Source: JAUWKC01 sp035529895
Lineage (GTDB): Bacteria; Planctomycetota; Phycisphaerae; Sedimentisphaerales; Anaerobacaceae
Assembly (NCBI GenBank): GCA_035529895.1
Contig: DATKVV010000013.1
Coordinates: 1-48,698, forward strand
Length of the DNA: 48,698 bases
Direction of reading: 5' to 3'
This document shows, one piece after another, positions 22,992 through 32,216 of the stretch. The notes below the pieces were generated by a model. That model was not told the DNA's origin, did not search any database, and was given only the letters and a program-made list of their open reading frames with translations. A program made the translations under genes and the position numbers. Position 1 is the stretch's first letter, and every line of letters begins with the position of its first letter.

Positions 22992-24851
22992 CTAAGGCTT
23001 TTCCACCACTATATTCATGACCTTGCGGTCCACGATAACGGTACCGGTCTGAAAGCTTTTCTCGATCCACCGCTGATAGGGCTGGCTCATAAGGGTCCTT
23101 TTCGCATCCTGTAAAACCAGCGCCTTTGTGGGCGGCAAATCGGGAAGCTCTGCTTTTTCGAGCGTGACGCCCCCGGCCGGCAAAAGCAAAAGACAATACA
23201 GTCTATCTCGCTTGATGTGCAGAATGTCATTAATCGCTTCAATCAAGCTCGGCAGATTCTGCGGAATGAATCTGTGCGGCGCAGCTTTCATAAGAAACTG
23301 CTGGTAACCATATCCGCCGCAGACGACCAAATCATATTTTCCGGGTGCCAGCTCGCCGGGAATCTTCAGGCTGCCTCGGTACTTTTTCTTTTCCGCAAGG
23401 AAAGATTCCACAACTACGGCAATTTCAACTTCCTGTCCGGCCTTTATTCTCGAATCAGATATACCGACCGACCATATATGTGAAGCGACATTTTTCGGGA
23501 CTATGCGAACATGCATCTCAACCGATTCTATGCCGACACCTCTATAAGGATTATTCATAAGTATTGCGACAGGAACGGTGCTTTCCATCATTATCTCATC
23601 CAATCCCTGGCTCGTGGATACATTTTCGAACGTGATCGGTTCGCTGCCCTCAATGCCGATGGTTACGCTGTACTCAATCATATGGTCCGGAGGCAGGCCG
23701 CCGAGCATAAGTACTGCTCCGGCCACAGCGAAGCGAAGAAGGATCGGAGTGAACAATCGATTGTTGGCAAGCCGGCAGTTATACACCCGTGTTTCGGTGT
23801 CATTGTAGCGGTCCACCGTTATTGCCAGCGGTATCATTTTGGCCTCTGCGCCGATTCGTCCGTGGACTGCGGTGGATTCATCTGTTGTCAGGGCGCCGAC
23901 TATTTCGCCCGCAGTCGCTAACTTCCAGGAACTGAGCGTACGCGAGACGACGGTATGCACTCTTCCTGAGGCCATGGGCAGATCTATCGGACCGTACCCG
24001 AGGAAACTGTGCCCGAAACCGTAAACCTCATCGCCCACAACCTCGGTCACGGTCCCAACGGCGTCTATGGTCATATCGCCGGTCACCAGTGGCACCGCAA
24101 GGCAAGCTCCCGGAACCAGTTCTATACGTTCGTTTCTGCCGGGACTTGTGCCCCCACCTGCGCCGGTAACAACCATAAGGCCGAAAGGCTTAATGGAGGC
24201 ATCCAACTGTTCAACGACTTCGGCAGGCAAACCGGACGTAATGACCGGGCAAGGCATTTGTTCGAAGCGGGATGCCCCTCGCCTGATGCCCCCCTGGGAA
24301 TCGAGTTTCCGATGTTGGGAATCGGTTAATTGCCTGTCAAACTCGGTAAAATCAATGGGTCTGGAGAAATCGAACACCAAACCGGCACCCCCGGAGTCCT
24401 GTCTGGTATTTGGGGGCTCCTGGCCTACCCTGAGCATCTCTTCAATAGGCGTAACGCCGTAAAGCGGGTCCTTGCTGAAAGGCCACCCGGGAGCGTAGGC
24501 CAAAGCCCCGGCCAGTCGGCCGTCGATATAAACCGGTGAACCGCTGCACCCGCCCACCGGCCCGGTGTAAATGAACCGCTCATCCTTGCCCTGAACCAGG
24601 ATCCAATTCTTTCCGGGCATCACATTACGGACCACGTCCAGGACCTCCAGGTCAAACCTTTCTATGGCGGTGCCCTTATAGACCGTCAGGCAATACGCCT
24701 CCATGCCGGGGCGAATTTCATCAATGGATATATATTTGTTCGGGTTGGGCTTCTGGCTCGCCCAGCCAACAGAACATGCCAAAACCACCACACAAAGTGA
24801 AAAGAATCTCTCTGATTTTGTTGTGAAAGCTTTCAACATCAACAACCTCAT
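22992..24851 (-). CDS. Exported SpoIVB-type (family S55) peptidase-domain protein
   Basis: 619 aa. The N-terminus has a signal sequence (RFFSLCVVVLACSVGWA). The S55 signature GPVGGCSGSPVYIDGRLAGA lies at ~97-116, giving Ser103 as the likely nucleophile, followed by a typical PDZ-free beta barrel (DAVGTVTEVVGDEVYGFGHS, then FLGYGPIDLPMASGRVHTVV). The C-terminal ~280 residues hold beta domains of unknown type. In Bacillus this family cleaves a sporulation signalling protein; here the substrate is unknown, and the bicistron with a propeller protein suggests an envelope role. Start ATG at 24851 or the ATG four codons later, which has AGG upstream. Confidence 0.8.
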   Translation of the reverse strand: MRLLMLKAFTTKSERFFSLCVVVLACSVGWASQKPNPNKYISIDEIRPGMEAYCLTVYKGTAIERFDLEVLDVVRNVMPGKNWILVQGKDERFIYTGPVGGCSGSPVYIDGRLAGALAYAPGWPFSKDPLYGVTPIEEMLRVGQEPPNTRQDSGGAGLVFDFSRPIDFTEFDRQLTDSQHRKLDSQGGIRRGASRFEQMPCPVITSGLPAEVVEQLDASIKPFGLMVVTGAGGGTSPGRNERIELVPGACLAVPLVTGDMTIDAVGTVTEVVGDEVYGFGHSFLGYGPIDLPMASGRVHTVVSRTLSSWKLATAGEIVGALTTDESTAVHGRIGAEAKMIPLAITVDRYNDTETRVYNCRLANNRLFTPILLRFAVAGAVLMLGGLPPDHMIEYSVTIGIEGSEPITFENVSTSQGLDEIMMESTVPVAILMNNPYRGVGIESVEMHVRIVPKNVASHIWSVGISDSRIKAGQEVEIAVVVESFLAEKKKYRGSLKIPGELAPGKYDLVVCGGYGYQQFLMKAAPHRFIPQNLPSLIEAINDILHIKRDRLYCLLLLPAGGVTLEKAELPDLPPTKALVLQDAKRTLMSQPYQRWIEKSFQTGTVIVDRKVMNIVVEKP

Positions 24852-24900
24852 CTAAGACAAACGGATTATTGCCTGAAATTTTAGTCGATTGACAGATTCA

Positions 24901-24929
24901 TTGCAAGACAAAAGAGATTCTGGTAAAAT
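24901..24929 (+). promoter_or_regulatory. Promoter candidate for the TPR-rluA cluster
   Basis: TTGCAA (24901-24906) and TAAAAT (24924-24929) are 17 bases apart in the 245-base gap between divergent genes. The predicted start is near 24936, leaving a leader of about 160 bases before the ATG at 25097. No other structure stands out in the leader. Confidence 0.45.
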
Positions 24930-25096
24930 AGCACATCGGGTCTGGATTTGAGCGTTATTGAGACCCAGTTTGTGACTTACAGACAGATAGTTTGGTGATT
25001 TGTTTTCGAGGGATTCGAGAGGCTGAACGGTTTACCAGTTTGCACAAAGGGCTGCAAAATGGGGCGTGGACCCTTGAACAAGAAACGGAGAAAGAA

Positions 25097-25933
25097 ATGA
25101 AGGCTGAACATCGCCACGAACTGAAAACGAACGAATTGGCCGAGTGGCTGGCCGAGCTGCCGGAATGGGCGAAGGAAAATGCGAAAGCGATTATCATTGT
25201 AGCTGTAGTAGCTGTTCTGGCCGTGGGCTCATACTTTTATTTCGGCTATCAAAAGAAACTGGCGTCGGATCGAGAACAGCTCAGGCTGACGGAGCTGCTC
25301 GGCCGGCTGGTGCAGACCAGGGCCGATATTCTCAATGCTCGAGCGATGAGAGGAGTGGATTATTCATATTTCCTCCTCCAGCTTGCCGATGAACTCAAGA
25401 CATTTGCCCAAAACGCAAAGAGCGACGAGCGGGCTGCCATCGCACTCATTGAACGGGCGAAAGCCCTGCGGGCAGAATTGCATTACCGTCCCAGCGCTGT
25501 GGGTATGCAGGATGTGACAGCCCAGATAAAGCTGGCAAAGGACAGTTATAATGAAGCGCTCGCGAAACGGTCGGTCAGTCCGTCGTTGGCGGCTTTGGCC
25601 AAACTGGGTTTGGGACTGTGCGAAGAGGAATTGGGCAACTTCGAGGGGGCAAAGCAAATATACAGCGACATCGTTGCGAATCCGCAGTTCGAAAGCACCA
25701 CAGCCGCCGTTGAGGCAAAACAGCGTCTCGAAGCAATGGACGATTACCAGAAAAGAGTGGTTTTTGCGCCGCCGAAACCTGCTCCCGCCGCACCGCTGAA
25801 TCCGCCTGTGCCGCCGACATCCCCGGATGTCGGTCCTGTCCTTGCCAACGTCGCGGATGCTAATGAGGCTGTAGGTGTTGATATTAAGCTTCCCGCCGTT
25901 AGTCCCCTCGATGTGAACGTGGCCGCACCGTAA
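25097..25933 (+). CDS. Membrane-anchored TPR-like protein
   Basis: 278 aa from the ATG at 25097, which follows GGAGAAAG; the open frame upstream to 24992 lacks a ribosome site. The N-terminus MKAEHRHELKTNELAEWLAE precedes one membrane helix (AIIIVAVVAVLAVGSYFYFG). The periplasmic part is helical with TPR-like pairs (LAKLGLGLCEEELGNFEGAK, QIYSDIVANPQFESTTAAVE) and ends in a Pro-rich tail. The organisation resembles YfgM/TPR_21 proteins that contact the BamB or SecYEG machinery, but that assignment is only by layout. It lies 14 bases before the pseudouridine synthase gene. Confidence 0.75.
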   Translation: MKAEHRHELKTNELAEWLAELPEWAKENAKAIIIVAVVAVLAVGSYFYFGYQKKLASDREQLRLTELLGRLVQTRADILNARAMRGVDYSYFLLQLADELKTFAQNAKSDERAAIALIERAKALRAELHYRPSAVGMQDVTAQIKLAKDSYNEALAKRSVSPSLAALAKLGLGLCEEELGNFEGAKQIYSDIVANPQFESTTAAVEAKQRLEAMDDYQKRVVFAPPKPAPAAPLNPPVPPTSPDVGPVLANVADANEAVGVDIKLPAVSPLDVNVAAP

Positions 25934-25947
25934 TTGCATTGGTGGTT

Positions 25948-27012
25948 ATGGACCAAAACGCAAGTCAATCCCGGCCGGAGCCAGAAGCAGGGAAGCAGCA
26001 GCATTCTGATTCTGTCCAGAACAGCGACGGACCTCTTGACGATGCAGCCCCCAAACAGATGACCCTTCGAGTGGGAAGCTCTATAAAGGAGCGTCGGGTC
26101 GATAAGTACCTGCACGGCCGATTCAGCAACTTCAGCAGGGCCATGATACAGGAAATAATCAGGGCCGGAGCAGTCATGGTCAACGGCAAGGTCGTAAGAC
26201 AAAGCTTCAAGCTAAGTCCGGGCGACCAAATAGATTTGACCCTGCCCCAACTGCCCGGCAAAGAGATTCTACCCGAAGAGATTCCCCTCGACATCATTTA
26301 CGAAGACGATGACCTGATTGTGCTCAACAAGCAGGCCGACATGATTGTCCACCCCGCCCGGGGCAATACCCATGGTACTTTGGTGAATGCCCTTGCTTTT
26401 TATTCCGATGAGCTGTCCAGCGGGCTTGGTGAGTTTCGGCCCGGCATTGTCCACAGGCTCGACCGGGATACGACCGGCGTTATGGTCGTCACGAAAAACA
26501 ACATCGCCCAATGGAAAATCGCCAAGCAGTTTGAGCACCGCACTATCAAGAAGACCTATCTGGCCATAGTGCACGGCACGCCGGACCTGACCGCCGACCG
26601 GATAAATGTACCGCTTGGCGTCCATCCGATAATAAGGGAAAAGTACGCAATCCGGCCGGAAATCGGCAAAGAAGCGATTACTTTCTATCAGGTTGTTGAG
26701 AGTTTTCGCGGATTCTCTTTACTGCGGGTGAACCCCAAGACGGGCCGAACACACCAGATACGGGTCCACCTGTCGTACATAAAGCATCCTATTGTGGGCG
26801 ACGATATGTACGGGGGCAAACTTGTCTATCCATGGCAGTTGGCCGACGCCGAGCCCGCCGCGCAGGACCCGGTTATGGACCGCTGCGCGCTGCACGCCTC
26901 AACGCTCGAATTCAAACACCCTACGACCGAAGAAATGATCAAATTCGAAGCCCCCTTTCCCCAAGATATGCAAAAACTGCTCGATATGCTCAGGAAATAT
27001 CGAAGAGAATGA
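25948..27012 (+). CDS. RluA-family 23S rRNA pseudouridine synthase (RluD-like)
   Basis: 354 aa from the ATG at 25948; TTG and GTG codons just upstream are alternatives. Residues ~40-105 are an S4 RNA-binding domain (ERRVDKYLHGRFSNFSRAMI, EIIRAGAVMVNGKVVRQSFK). The catalytic domain has GIVHRLDRDTTGVMVVTKN, with Asp172 as nucleophile, and VNPKTGRTHQIRVHLSYIKH. It converts uridines in rRNA to pseudouridine; which uridine cannot be told from sequence alone. A ~35-residue Gln/Ser-rich N-terminal extension precedes the S4 domain. The TGA overlaps the ATG of the sdpI-like frame (ATGA), showing coupling. Confidence 0.9.
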   Translation: MDQNASQSRPEPEAGKQQHSDSVQNSDGPLDDAAPKQMTLRVGSSIKERRVDKYLHGRFSNFSRAMIQEIIRAGAVMVNGKVVRQSFKLSPGDQIDLTLPQLPGKEILPEEIPLDIIYEDDDLIVLNKQADMIVHPARGNTHGTLVNALAFYSDELSSGLGEFRPGIVHRLDRDTTGVMVVTKNNIAQWKIAKQFEHRTIKKTYLAIVHGTPDLTADRINVPLGVHPIIREKYAIRPEIGKEAITFYQVVESFRGFSLLRVNPKTGRTHQIRVHLSYIKHPIVGDDMYGGKLVYPWQLADAEPAAQDPVMDRCALHASTLEFKHPTTEEMIKFEAPFPQDMQKLLDMLRKYRRE

Positions 27013-27471
27013 GAAGAATCAGGAAAACTGAAATTGTCTTATTCGGATTAGTTGCTCTTTCCTGGGCCATCGGCTTATCTTTTTACCCGTACCTTCCAGT
27101 TAAAATACCTTATGCTGCAACTTTTACTGTGGGCGGTCGGCCTGCAAATAAGCTTCTTTGTTGTCTTTGCAGCAGGAATAGGCGTTCTTTGTTTCTATTT
27201 TGGGGTCATGTTTCAGAAGGCCCGAAGAAACTGGTTCATAGCACTGCAGACCCGCTGGACTTTGAGTAATCAGCAAGTCTGGAATAGAACCCACAAAGTT
27301 GGTGGCACTCTCTTCAAAATAGCTGGCATTACAGCGATTGCCGGCGCACTCGTGCCACCTATCTACGGTGGCTTTCTTGTGGGGGGCCCAATATCGTTTG
27401 TCACGGTAGGGTTGATTGCTTACGCTTGCGTTTTTGGCGGCGTTAGATATCGTAAGCGGATGAAAGCTTAA
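27009..27471 (+). pseudogene. Broken SdpI-family membrane protein gene
   Basis: Frame A begins at ATG 27009, overlapping the rluA-type stop, and reads MRRIRKTEIVLFGLVALSWA, IGLSFYPYLPVKIP, a normal start for the DUF1648 part of SdpI-like proteins; it then loses similarity. Frame B, open from 27052 to 27471, carries the C-terminal SdpI signature (KARRNWFIALQTRWTLSNQQ, VWNRTHKVGGTLFKIAG). The switch is near 27105. The segment normally found between the two parts (DUF1648 remainder and one or more membrane helices) seems missing, so a deletion with frame change is more likely than one base error. Intact members give immunity to the SdpC toxin or relate to it; this copy is probably inactive. Confidence 0.65.
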
Positions 27472-27478
27472 TGAAGTT

Positions 27479-28168
27479 TCACTCCTGCGGCAGTTTGGCC
27501 AAGTCGGCGTCGGAGCCGGCGACCATCAGGATATCATCCTGATAAATGACGGTGTTGGGCATAGGAACGTTGATAATGCCGCCTTTTTCGCTTCGCTTGG
27601 CCTTGCTGTGCTCGTCCCTTTTTATTGCGACGAGGTTCACGTTGTACTTCTGGCGCAGCTGCAGATCCATAACCGTTTTGCCGTCGAAACTGGGCGGTGC
27701 CTTGACACGGGCGAGGCTGTAGCCCGGCGCAAAATCGATCTTTTCGCCTATTTGAGGCGCGATAAGTCTATACGCCCATCTTTGAGCGGACTCGATTTCA
27801 GGATAGATTACCTCGGTAGCGCCCACCTTTGAAAAGACCTCGCCTGCAATCAAATCTTCCGCTCTGGCGTAAATCTGCTTTACGCCCATCTGGCGCAGGT
27901 TTACAACGGTCAGAATCGCCGATTCAAAACCGCGTCCCGTTCCCTGCCCTATGCCGACGATGGCAACATCCACCTTGTCGACCCCCTGGGCCTTCAGCGC
28001 CTCTTCGTCGGTGCCGTCAAGCCTCACAGCGTGACTTACCTGGTCGCGAATCAGCTCGATTTCATTTCTGTCCCGGTCAATCGCGATAACCTCGGCCCCG
28101 CTCATGGCCAGGGCGATGGCCAGCTTCTTCCCGAACCGTCCCAATCCTATTACAGCAAACCGCTTCAT
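27479..28168 (-). CDS. ktrA: K+ channel/transporter gating subunit (KtrA/TrkA family)
   Basis: 229 aa from ATG at 28166-28168, with GGAGCC upstream. RCK_N domain: FAVIGLGRFGKKLAIALAMS is the Rossmann nucleotide loop, and IAIDRDRNEIELI has the acidic residue that selects NAD/ATP. RCK_C domain: ~140-229 (YSLARVKAPPSF, YNVNLVAIKRDE, DDILMVAGSDADL). It forms a ring that gates a KtrB/TrkH K+ transporter in response to nucleotides. The KtrB partner is directly upstream on the same strand, 65 bases away. Reading further upstream in frame adds no domain. Confidence 0.92.
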   Translation of the reverse strand: MKRFAVIGLGRFGKKLAIALAMSGAEVIAIDRDRNEIELIRDQVSHAVRLDGTDEEALKAQGVDKVDVAIVGIGQGTGRGFESAILTVVNLRQMGVKQIYARAEDLIAGEVFSKVGATEVIYPEIESAQRWAYRLIAPQIGEKIDFAPGYSLARVKAPPSFDGKTVMDLQLRQKYNVNLVAIKRDEHSKAKRSEKGGIINVPMPNTVIYQDDILMVAGSDADLAKLPQE

Positions 28169-28233
28169 GTTAATGGCTCCTATATATCTCGCATCCTGAG
28201 CGAGACGGGCTTTACGATTCACACGATACCAAC

Positions 28234-30030
28234 TCAGCCGACTATTATCGCCTCCTCAGGATAGTTGTATCGCACAGGTCTCAGATTAAACGTCAGCGCC
28301 GCCAGCAGGGTCAAGGGGCCGAGTCTTCCGATAAGCATCACCGCGATAATAATCAATTTGCCGGCGGTTGTCAAAGAAGGCGTTATTCCGGTCGTCAAAC
28401 CGACGGTTCCGAGAGCAGAGCCCGCCTCGAAAATCATCTGCGACATAGTGAACGCATTTGCGTTTTCAGTAATGCTCAGGGCCAGAGTGGCGCCGAACAA
28501 AACCGCGACGAAAAGCAACGTAACGGTTATCGCCCTTCCTACGACGGCTATGCGAACCGAACGCCTGAATAGCTCAACTTCCTCACGTTTTCGCAGGGCG
28601 GCCACGGCGGTCATTATGACCACGACTAATGTTACGGTCTTGATTCCGCCTGCGGTCGAGCCGGGCGAGCCTCCGACGAACATAAGTAACATCAGAACAA
28701 ATCTGCTCGAAGCTGACAGCTTTGAGATGTTGACGGTATTAAACCCGGCGGTCCGGGCTGTAATCGATTGAAATAGCGCGCCCAATATGCCCGGATTATG
28801 ACCTCCCCCAGGGCCGCCCTGGCGTGCATAGTGTTCAAACAGAAAGATAGCCAGCGTCCCTAAAACTATCAGGCAGGCGCTTGCGGACAGGACAATCCTG
28901 GTCTGCAACTGCATTCTTTTCGGGGCGGGCACTTCTATCGACAGTCTGTAGTGCTTGTCCAAGCGGCTTCTGAAGAAGCCCTTTACCCTGTCGGCGGCAA
29001 TATTGGCCACGTCGTAAAGCACACCGAAGCCCAGACCGCCCAGAATTATCAGGGGGCAAATCACCAGATAAACACGCCAGCATTTATTGTAGCTGATAAG
29101 ACTGTCGCTGAACAAACTGAAACCCGCGTTACAGAAGGCGCTGATGGAATGGAAAATGCTGCAGAACCACTGCTGCTGAACAGTGGCAATACGGCCGGGT
29201 AACTTCTCCCACACGCCGAATATGCTCACCGCGCCGATAGCTTCTATCGATATTGTCCCCCCGAAAATGAACACTATCATATTGCCTATCCGCCCAAGCG
29301 TTCGTGCACTGAGCAGGTCCTGCATGGCGACCGATTCTCGCAGACTTAGCGCTTGTCCTAACAGCAGGGCGAACACAGCACCGAAAACCACGATTCCCAG
29401 GCCGCCGAGCTGAATAAGCGACAGGATTATTATTTGCCCCATCAAGCTGAAGTCTTTGCCGGTATCCTTTACGATAAGGCCGGTAACGCAAGTCGCACTG
29501 GTAGCGGTAAACAAGGCATCGACAAAAGCGAGGTTTTCGCAGGTAGAGGCCCTCGGGAGCATCAGCAAACCCGCGCCCGAGATTATCAGAACCAAAAAGC
29601 TTATGATAAGGGTCTGAGTAGGATTCTTGCCCGAGGCGGCCATATTCACGCTGGTCATGCAAATCTTGGTGACGACCTCCATGATTAGATAGATACCAAC
29701 AGAAAAATGCCTGACCGTTCCCGGCTCAAACCTGCCGAACCAGCGACCCGCTCCGAATACGGCTATTCCGAGTGCAGCTAAAAGAGGTATTTCGAACCAG
29801 TTGGCAACGACGTACTCTTTTATCGACTGGGCGTTAAGTAGCCGGACCACCTTGCCCGCAAGAAAAATAAACAGCATGCCGAGCTGAACGGCGTACAAAA
29901 TCCGCGCTGGCAGCAGCGGCTCGTGGAAGCCGAAGAGTATGACAAAGGAAGCCACCACCATTGCTGACGTCAGGGCCTTAACGGCTATCAAGGTATGCTC
30001 CAACCGTTGGTTTTTGTAGTGTATCTGCAT
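28234..30030 (-). CDS. ktrB: K+ transporter membrane subunit (KtrB/TrkH family), N-terminally extended
   Basis: 598 aa from ATG at 30028-30030; upstream GTG/TTG codons in frame are possible but lack a ribosome site. The four pore-loop motifs are present: ATSATCVTGLI, ISAFCNAGFSLF, ITARTAGFNTV and SALGTVGLTTG, with the selectivity-filter Gly in each. Typical KtrB has about 450 residues; here ~130 extra N-terminal residues add about four hydrophobic segments (ALTSAMVVASFVILFGF, AVQLGMLFIFLAG, FEIPLLAALGIAVFGAG, HFSVGIYLIMEVV), resembling the voltage-sensor-like extension of some ion transporters. It couples K+ uptake to Na+ or H+ and partners with the adjacent KtrA. Confidence 0.9.
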   Translation of the reverse strand: MQIHYKNQRLEHTLIAVKALTSAMVVASFVILFGFHEPLLPARILYAVQLGMLFIFLAGKVVRLLNAQSIKEYVVANWFEIPLLAALGIAVFGAGRWFGRFEPGTVRHFSVGIYLIMEVVTKICMTSVNMAASGKNPTQTLIISFLVLIISGAGLLMLPRASTCENLAFVDALFTATSATCVTGLIVKDTGKDFSLMGQIIILSLIQLGGLGIVVFGAVFALLLGQALSLRESVAMQDLLSARTLGRIGNMIVFIFGGTISIEAIGAVSIFGVWEKLPGRIATVQQQWFCSIFHSISAFCNAGFSLFSDSLISYNKCWRVYLVICPLIILGGLGFGVLYDVANIAADRVKGFFRSRLDKHYRLSIEVPAPKRMQLQTRIVLSASACLIVLGTLAIFLFEHYARQGGPGGGHNPGILGALFQSITARTAGFNTVNISKLSASSRFVLMLLMFVGGSPGSTAGGIKTVTLVVVIMTAVAALRKREEVELFRRSVRIAVVGRAITVTLLFVAVLFGATLALSITENANAFTMSQMIFEAGSALGTVGLTTGITPSLTTAGKLIIIAVMLIGRLGPLTLLAALTFNLRPVRYNYPEEAIIVG

Positions 30031-30072
30031 AAATTGATTATCGACGACCGGTTTTCGATTGTCAATCACCAA

Positions 30073-32169
30073 CTATGCCACGTCGGCCAATCCGAGGGAC
30101 TCGCCGAATCTGGCCAATAGCGCGTCGCGGATGTTTCGGTGCTCAGCCTTTGTTAACATAGGGTCTTGCGGGACCAGCTCGAACGCGTTTTTTCTTGCCA
30201 TAACCAAAAGCTCATAGTCCTCAACGATGTTTGCGATTTTCAAATCCGGCAGACCGTGTTGTCGCGCGCTGAAAAGTTCCCCCGGCCCCCGCAGGCGCAA
30301 ATCATGTTCGGCTATCTCAAAACCATCGTTGCTTCGGGTCATTATCTCGAGCCGGTTCCTGGCCGCCTCGCTTTCGGTCTCCGCAAACAGCAGGCAATAA
30401 GATTTGGCCTCTCCCCTGCCGATGCGTCCTCTTAATTGGTGCAACTGCGCCAGTCCGAATCTGTCGGCTCCCTCGATAACCATTATGGTTGCGTTCGGGA
30501 CATCCATACCCACTTCTATCACCACCGTTGAGACCAAAACATTGATTTTGCCTTTGCGAAATTCCGACATAATCCGCTGTTTTTCTGCCGACGGCATTTG
30601 GCCGTGCAGAAGCCCGACGGCAAACTCCGGAAAGACTTGTTCGGAGAGAACCAGCCATTCATCGGTAGCGGCCTTAACATCGTCGTTCTCTTCGACTGCG
30701 GTAATCCGCGGATAGACGAAGTACGCCTGTTTCTTTGCCATAAGGCGCTCTCGGATAAACTCGTATGCCTTCGGCTGGCTGCGCGGCTCGACCCAGCGGG
30801 TGACGACAGCGCCCCTTCCGGGCGGGCAGTGCCTGATAACAGACACGTCCAAATCGCCAAAGGCGGTCATCGCCAGAGTCCGGGGTATGGGGGTAGCGGT
30901 CATAACAAGGCAGTGCGGAGTGGTCTGCTTGCGAAGTTGGGCGCGCTGATGAACTCCGAACTTGTGCTGTTCATCTATCACCACCAGGCCGAGCTTTTGA
31001 AACTCTATATCCTTTTCCAGCAGCGCCACCGTACCTACGACGATATCCATTTGGCCGGCGCTGATTTGCCCCAGGAGCTCCTTCCTTTTTTTGCCGGTCA
31101 GTCCGCCGGTTATCAGGACCCTTCTTACTTTGCTGCTCTTGAGGTATCTTTCCATACTCAGGAAATGCTGTGCCGCCAGAATTTCCGTAGGCGCCATAAT
31201 AGCCGCTTGAGTCTTGTTGGCGACCGCCAGCAAAGCCGCGTAAAGCGCTACTACGGTCTTGCCGGAGCCGACGTCGCCCTGGAGGAGCCGATTCATCGGC
31301 TCTTTTTTGCCCATATCGGCCATAATGTCCCTGACTGCAACGTTCTGGTCCTCGGTCAGCAAGAATGGGAAACGCCTCCGGATTCTCCTGTCTATTTCGT
31401 CACTGTGCGTCATTGGCGCCGCCGATAAGATGTGTCTACATCTGTATCGCCGAAGCGCTAATCCGAGCTGCATTAGAAAAAGCTCGTCGTATTTGAGCCG
31501 TCTCTTGGCGCGAGCGAGCCTGTCTTCGTCCGGGGGCAAATGTATCCAGCTAATCGCATTCTTTCTGCAGATAAGATTATTTTTCCTCAGGAAGCTCTCG
31601 TCGTAGTACTCAGCGACAAGCTCATCGAGGTCGTCGAGGACGGGGCGGATAATTCGCTTAATCCGCATACTGGTGAGCCCCGCAGTGGCGGCGTAAACGC
31701 CACCGCCGAACCACTCGTCCGGCTGGGGTGTTTTTTCGTCGAGTATCAAGAACTTGGGATTGGTCATCTGCATCTGGTGCTTATATACGCTGGCTTTACC
31801 GGAAGCGATTATTACATGGCCGGGTCTTAGCTGGCCGCGAAGATACCCTCCGTGAAACCATACAATCCGGCATACGCCCGTTTCGTCGGAAAGCATCACT
31901 TCGAAAACCGGCTGCCGTCGGAAGCTTTGGTAATCTGTTGACTCGACCAGACCTACAATGGTGGCGCTCCGGTCGGGCCGCATTTGATTTATCTTTATGG
32001 CATCAGGCGCAAATACCCAGTCCCGCGGGAAGTATTCCAGCAAATCCCCCACCGTGTGCACTCCTAACTGCGCAAAGGTTCCGGCTCTGGCCGGCCCCAC
32101 ACCTTTAAGATATTGAACCGGCATCGATAAATCGAGCTTCCTGTGTGCTTTGGAGCTTTCAGTTACCAT
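30073..32169 (-). CDS. recG: ATP-dependent DNA helicase RecG
   Basis: 698 aa. RecG remodels stalled replication forks and branched DNA. The N-terminal wedge/OB region (~15-165: MPVQYLKGVGPARAGTFAQL, LEYFPRDWVF) is followed by helicase motifs: GDVGSGKTVVALYAALLAVA (Walker A), VVIDEQHKFGVHQRAQLRKQ (DEQH), MTATPIPRTLAMTAFGDLDV (motif III), VSTVVIEVGMDVPNATIMVI and HQLRGRIGRGEAKSYCLL (motifs V and VI). All motifs are intact. Start ATG at 32167-32169. It lies 47 bases after pcm and is followed closely by ktrB on the same strand. Confidence 0.95.
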   Translation of the reverse strand: MVTESSKAHRKLDLSMPVQYLKGVGPARAGTFAQLGVHTVGDLLEYFPRDWVFAPDAIKINQMRPDRSATIVGLVESTDYQSFRRQPVFEVMLSDETGVCRIVWFHGGYLRGQLRPGHVIIASGKASVYKHQMQMTNPKFLILDEKTPQPDEWFGGGVYAATAGLTSMRIKRIIRPVLDDLDELVAEYYDESFLRKNNLICRKNAISWIHLPPDEDRLARAKRRLKYDELFLMQLGLALRRYRCRHILSAAPMTHSDEIDRRIRRRFPFLLTEDQNVAVRDIMADMGKKEPMNRLLQGDVGSGKTVVALYAALLAVANKTQAAIMAPTEILAAQHFLSMERYLKSSKVRRVLITGGLTGKKRKELLGQISAGQMDIVVGTVALLEKDIEFQKLGLVVIDEQHKFGVHQRAQLRKQTTPHCLVMTATPIPRTLAMTAFGDLDVSVIRHCPPGRGAVVTRWVEPRSQPKAYEFIRERLMAKKQAYFVYPRITAVEENDDVKAATDEWLVLSEQVFPEFAVGLLHGQMPSAEKQRIMSEFRKGKINVLVSTVVIEVGMDVPNATIMVIEGADRFGLAQLHQLRGRIGRGEAKSYCLLFAETESEAARNRLEIMTRSNDGFEIAEHDLRLRGPGELFSARQHGLPDLKIANIVEDYELLVMARKNAFELVPQDPMLTKAEHRNIRDALLARFGESLGLADVA

Positions 32170-32216
32170 TCCTGCTTTTCTTATTTCATCCCCGCAAAAG
32201 CAGCGGCGACGCTGTG

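Noticed and set aside
22930..23196. Open frame extending the beta-propeller protein upstream
   Set aside because: It overlaps the S55 peptidase gene in another frame; the ATG at 22929 has a ribosome site and begins a signal peptide.
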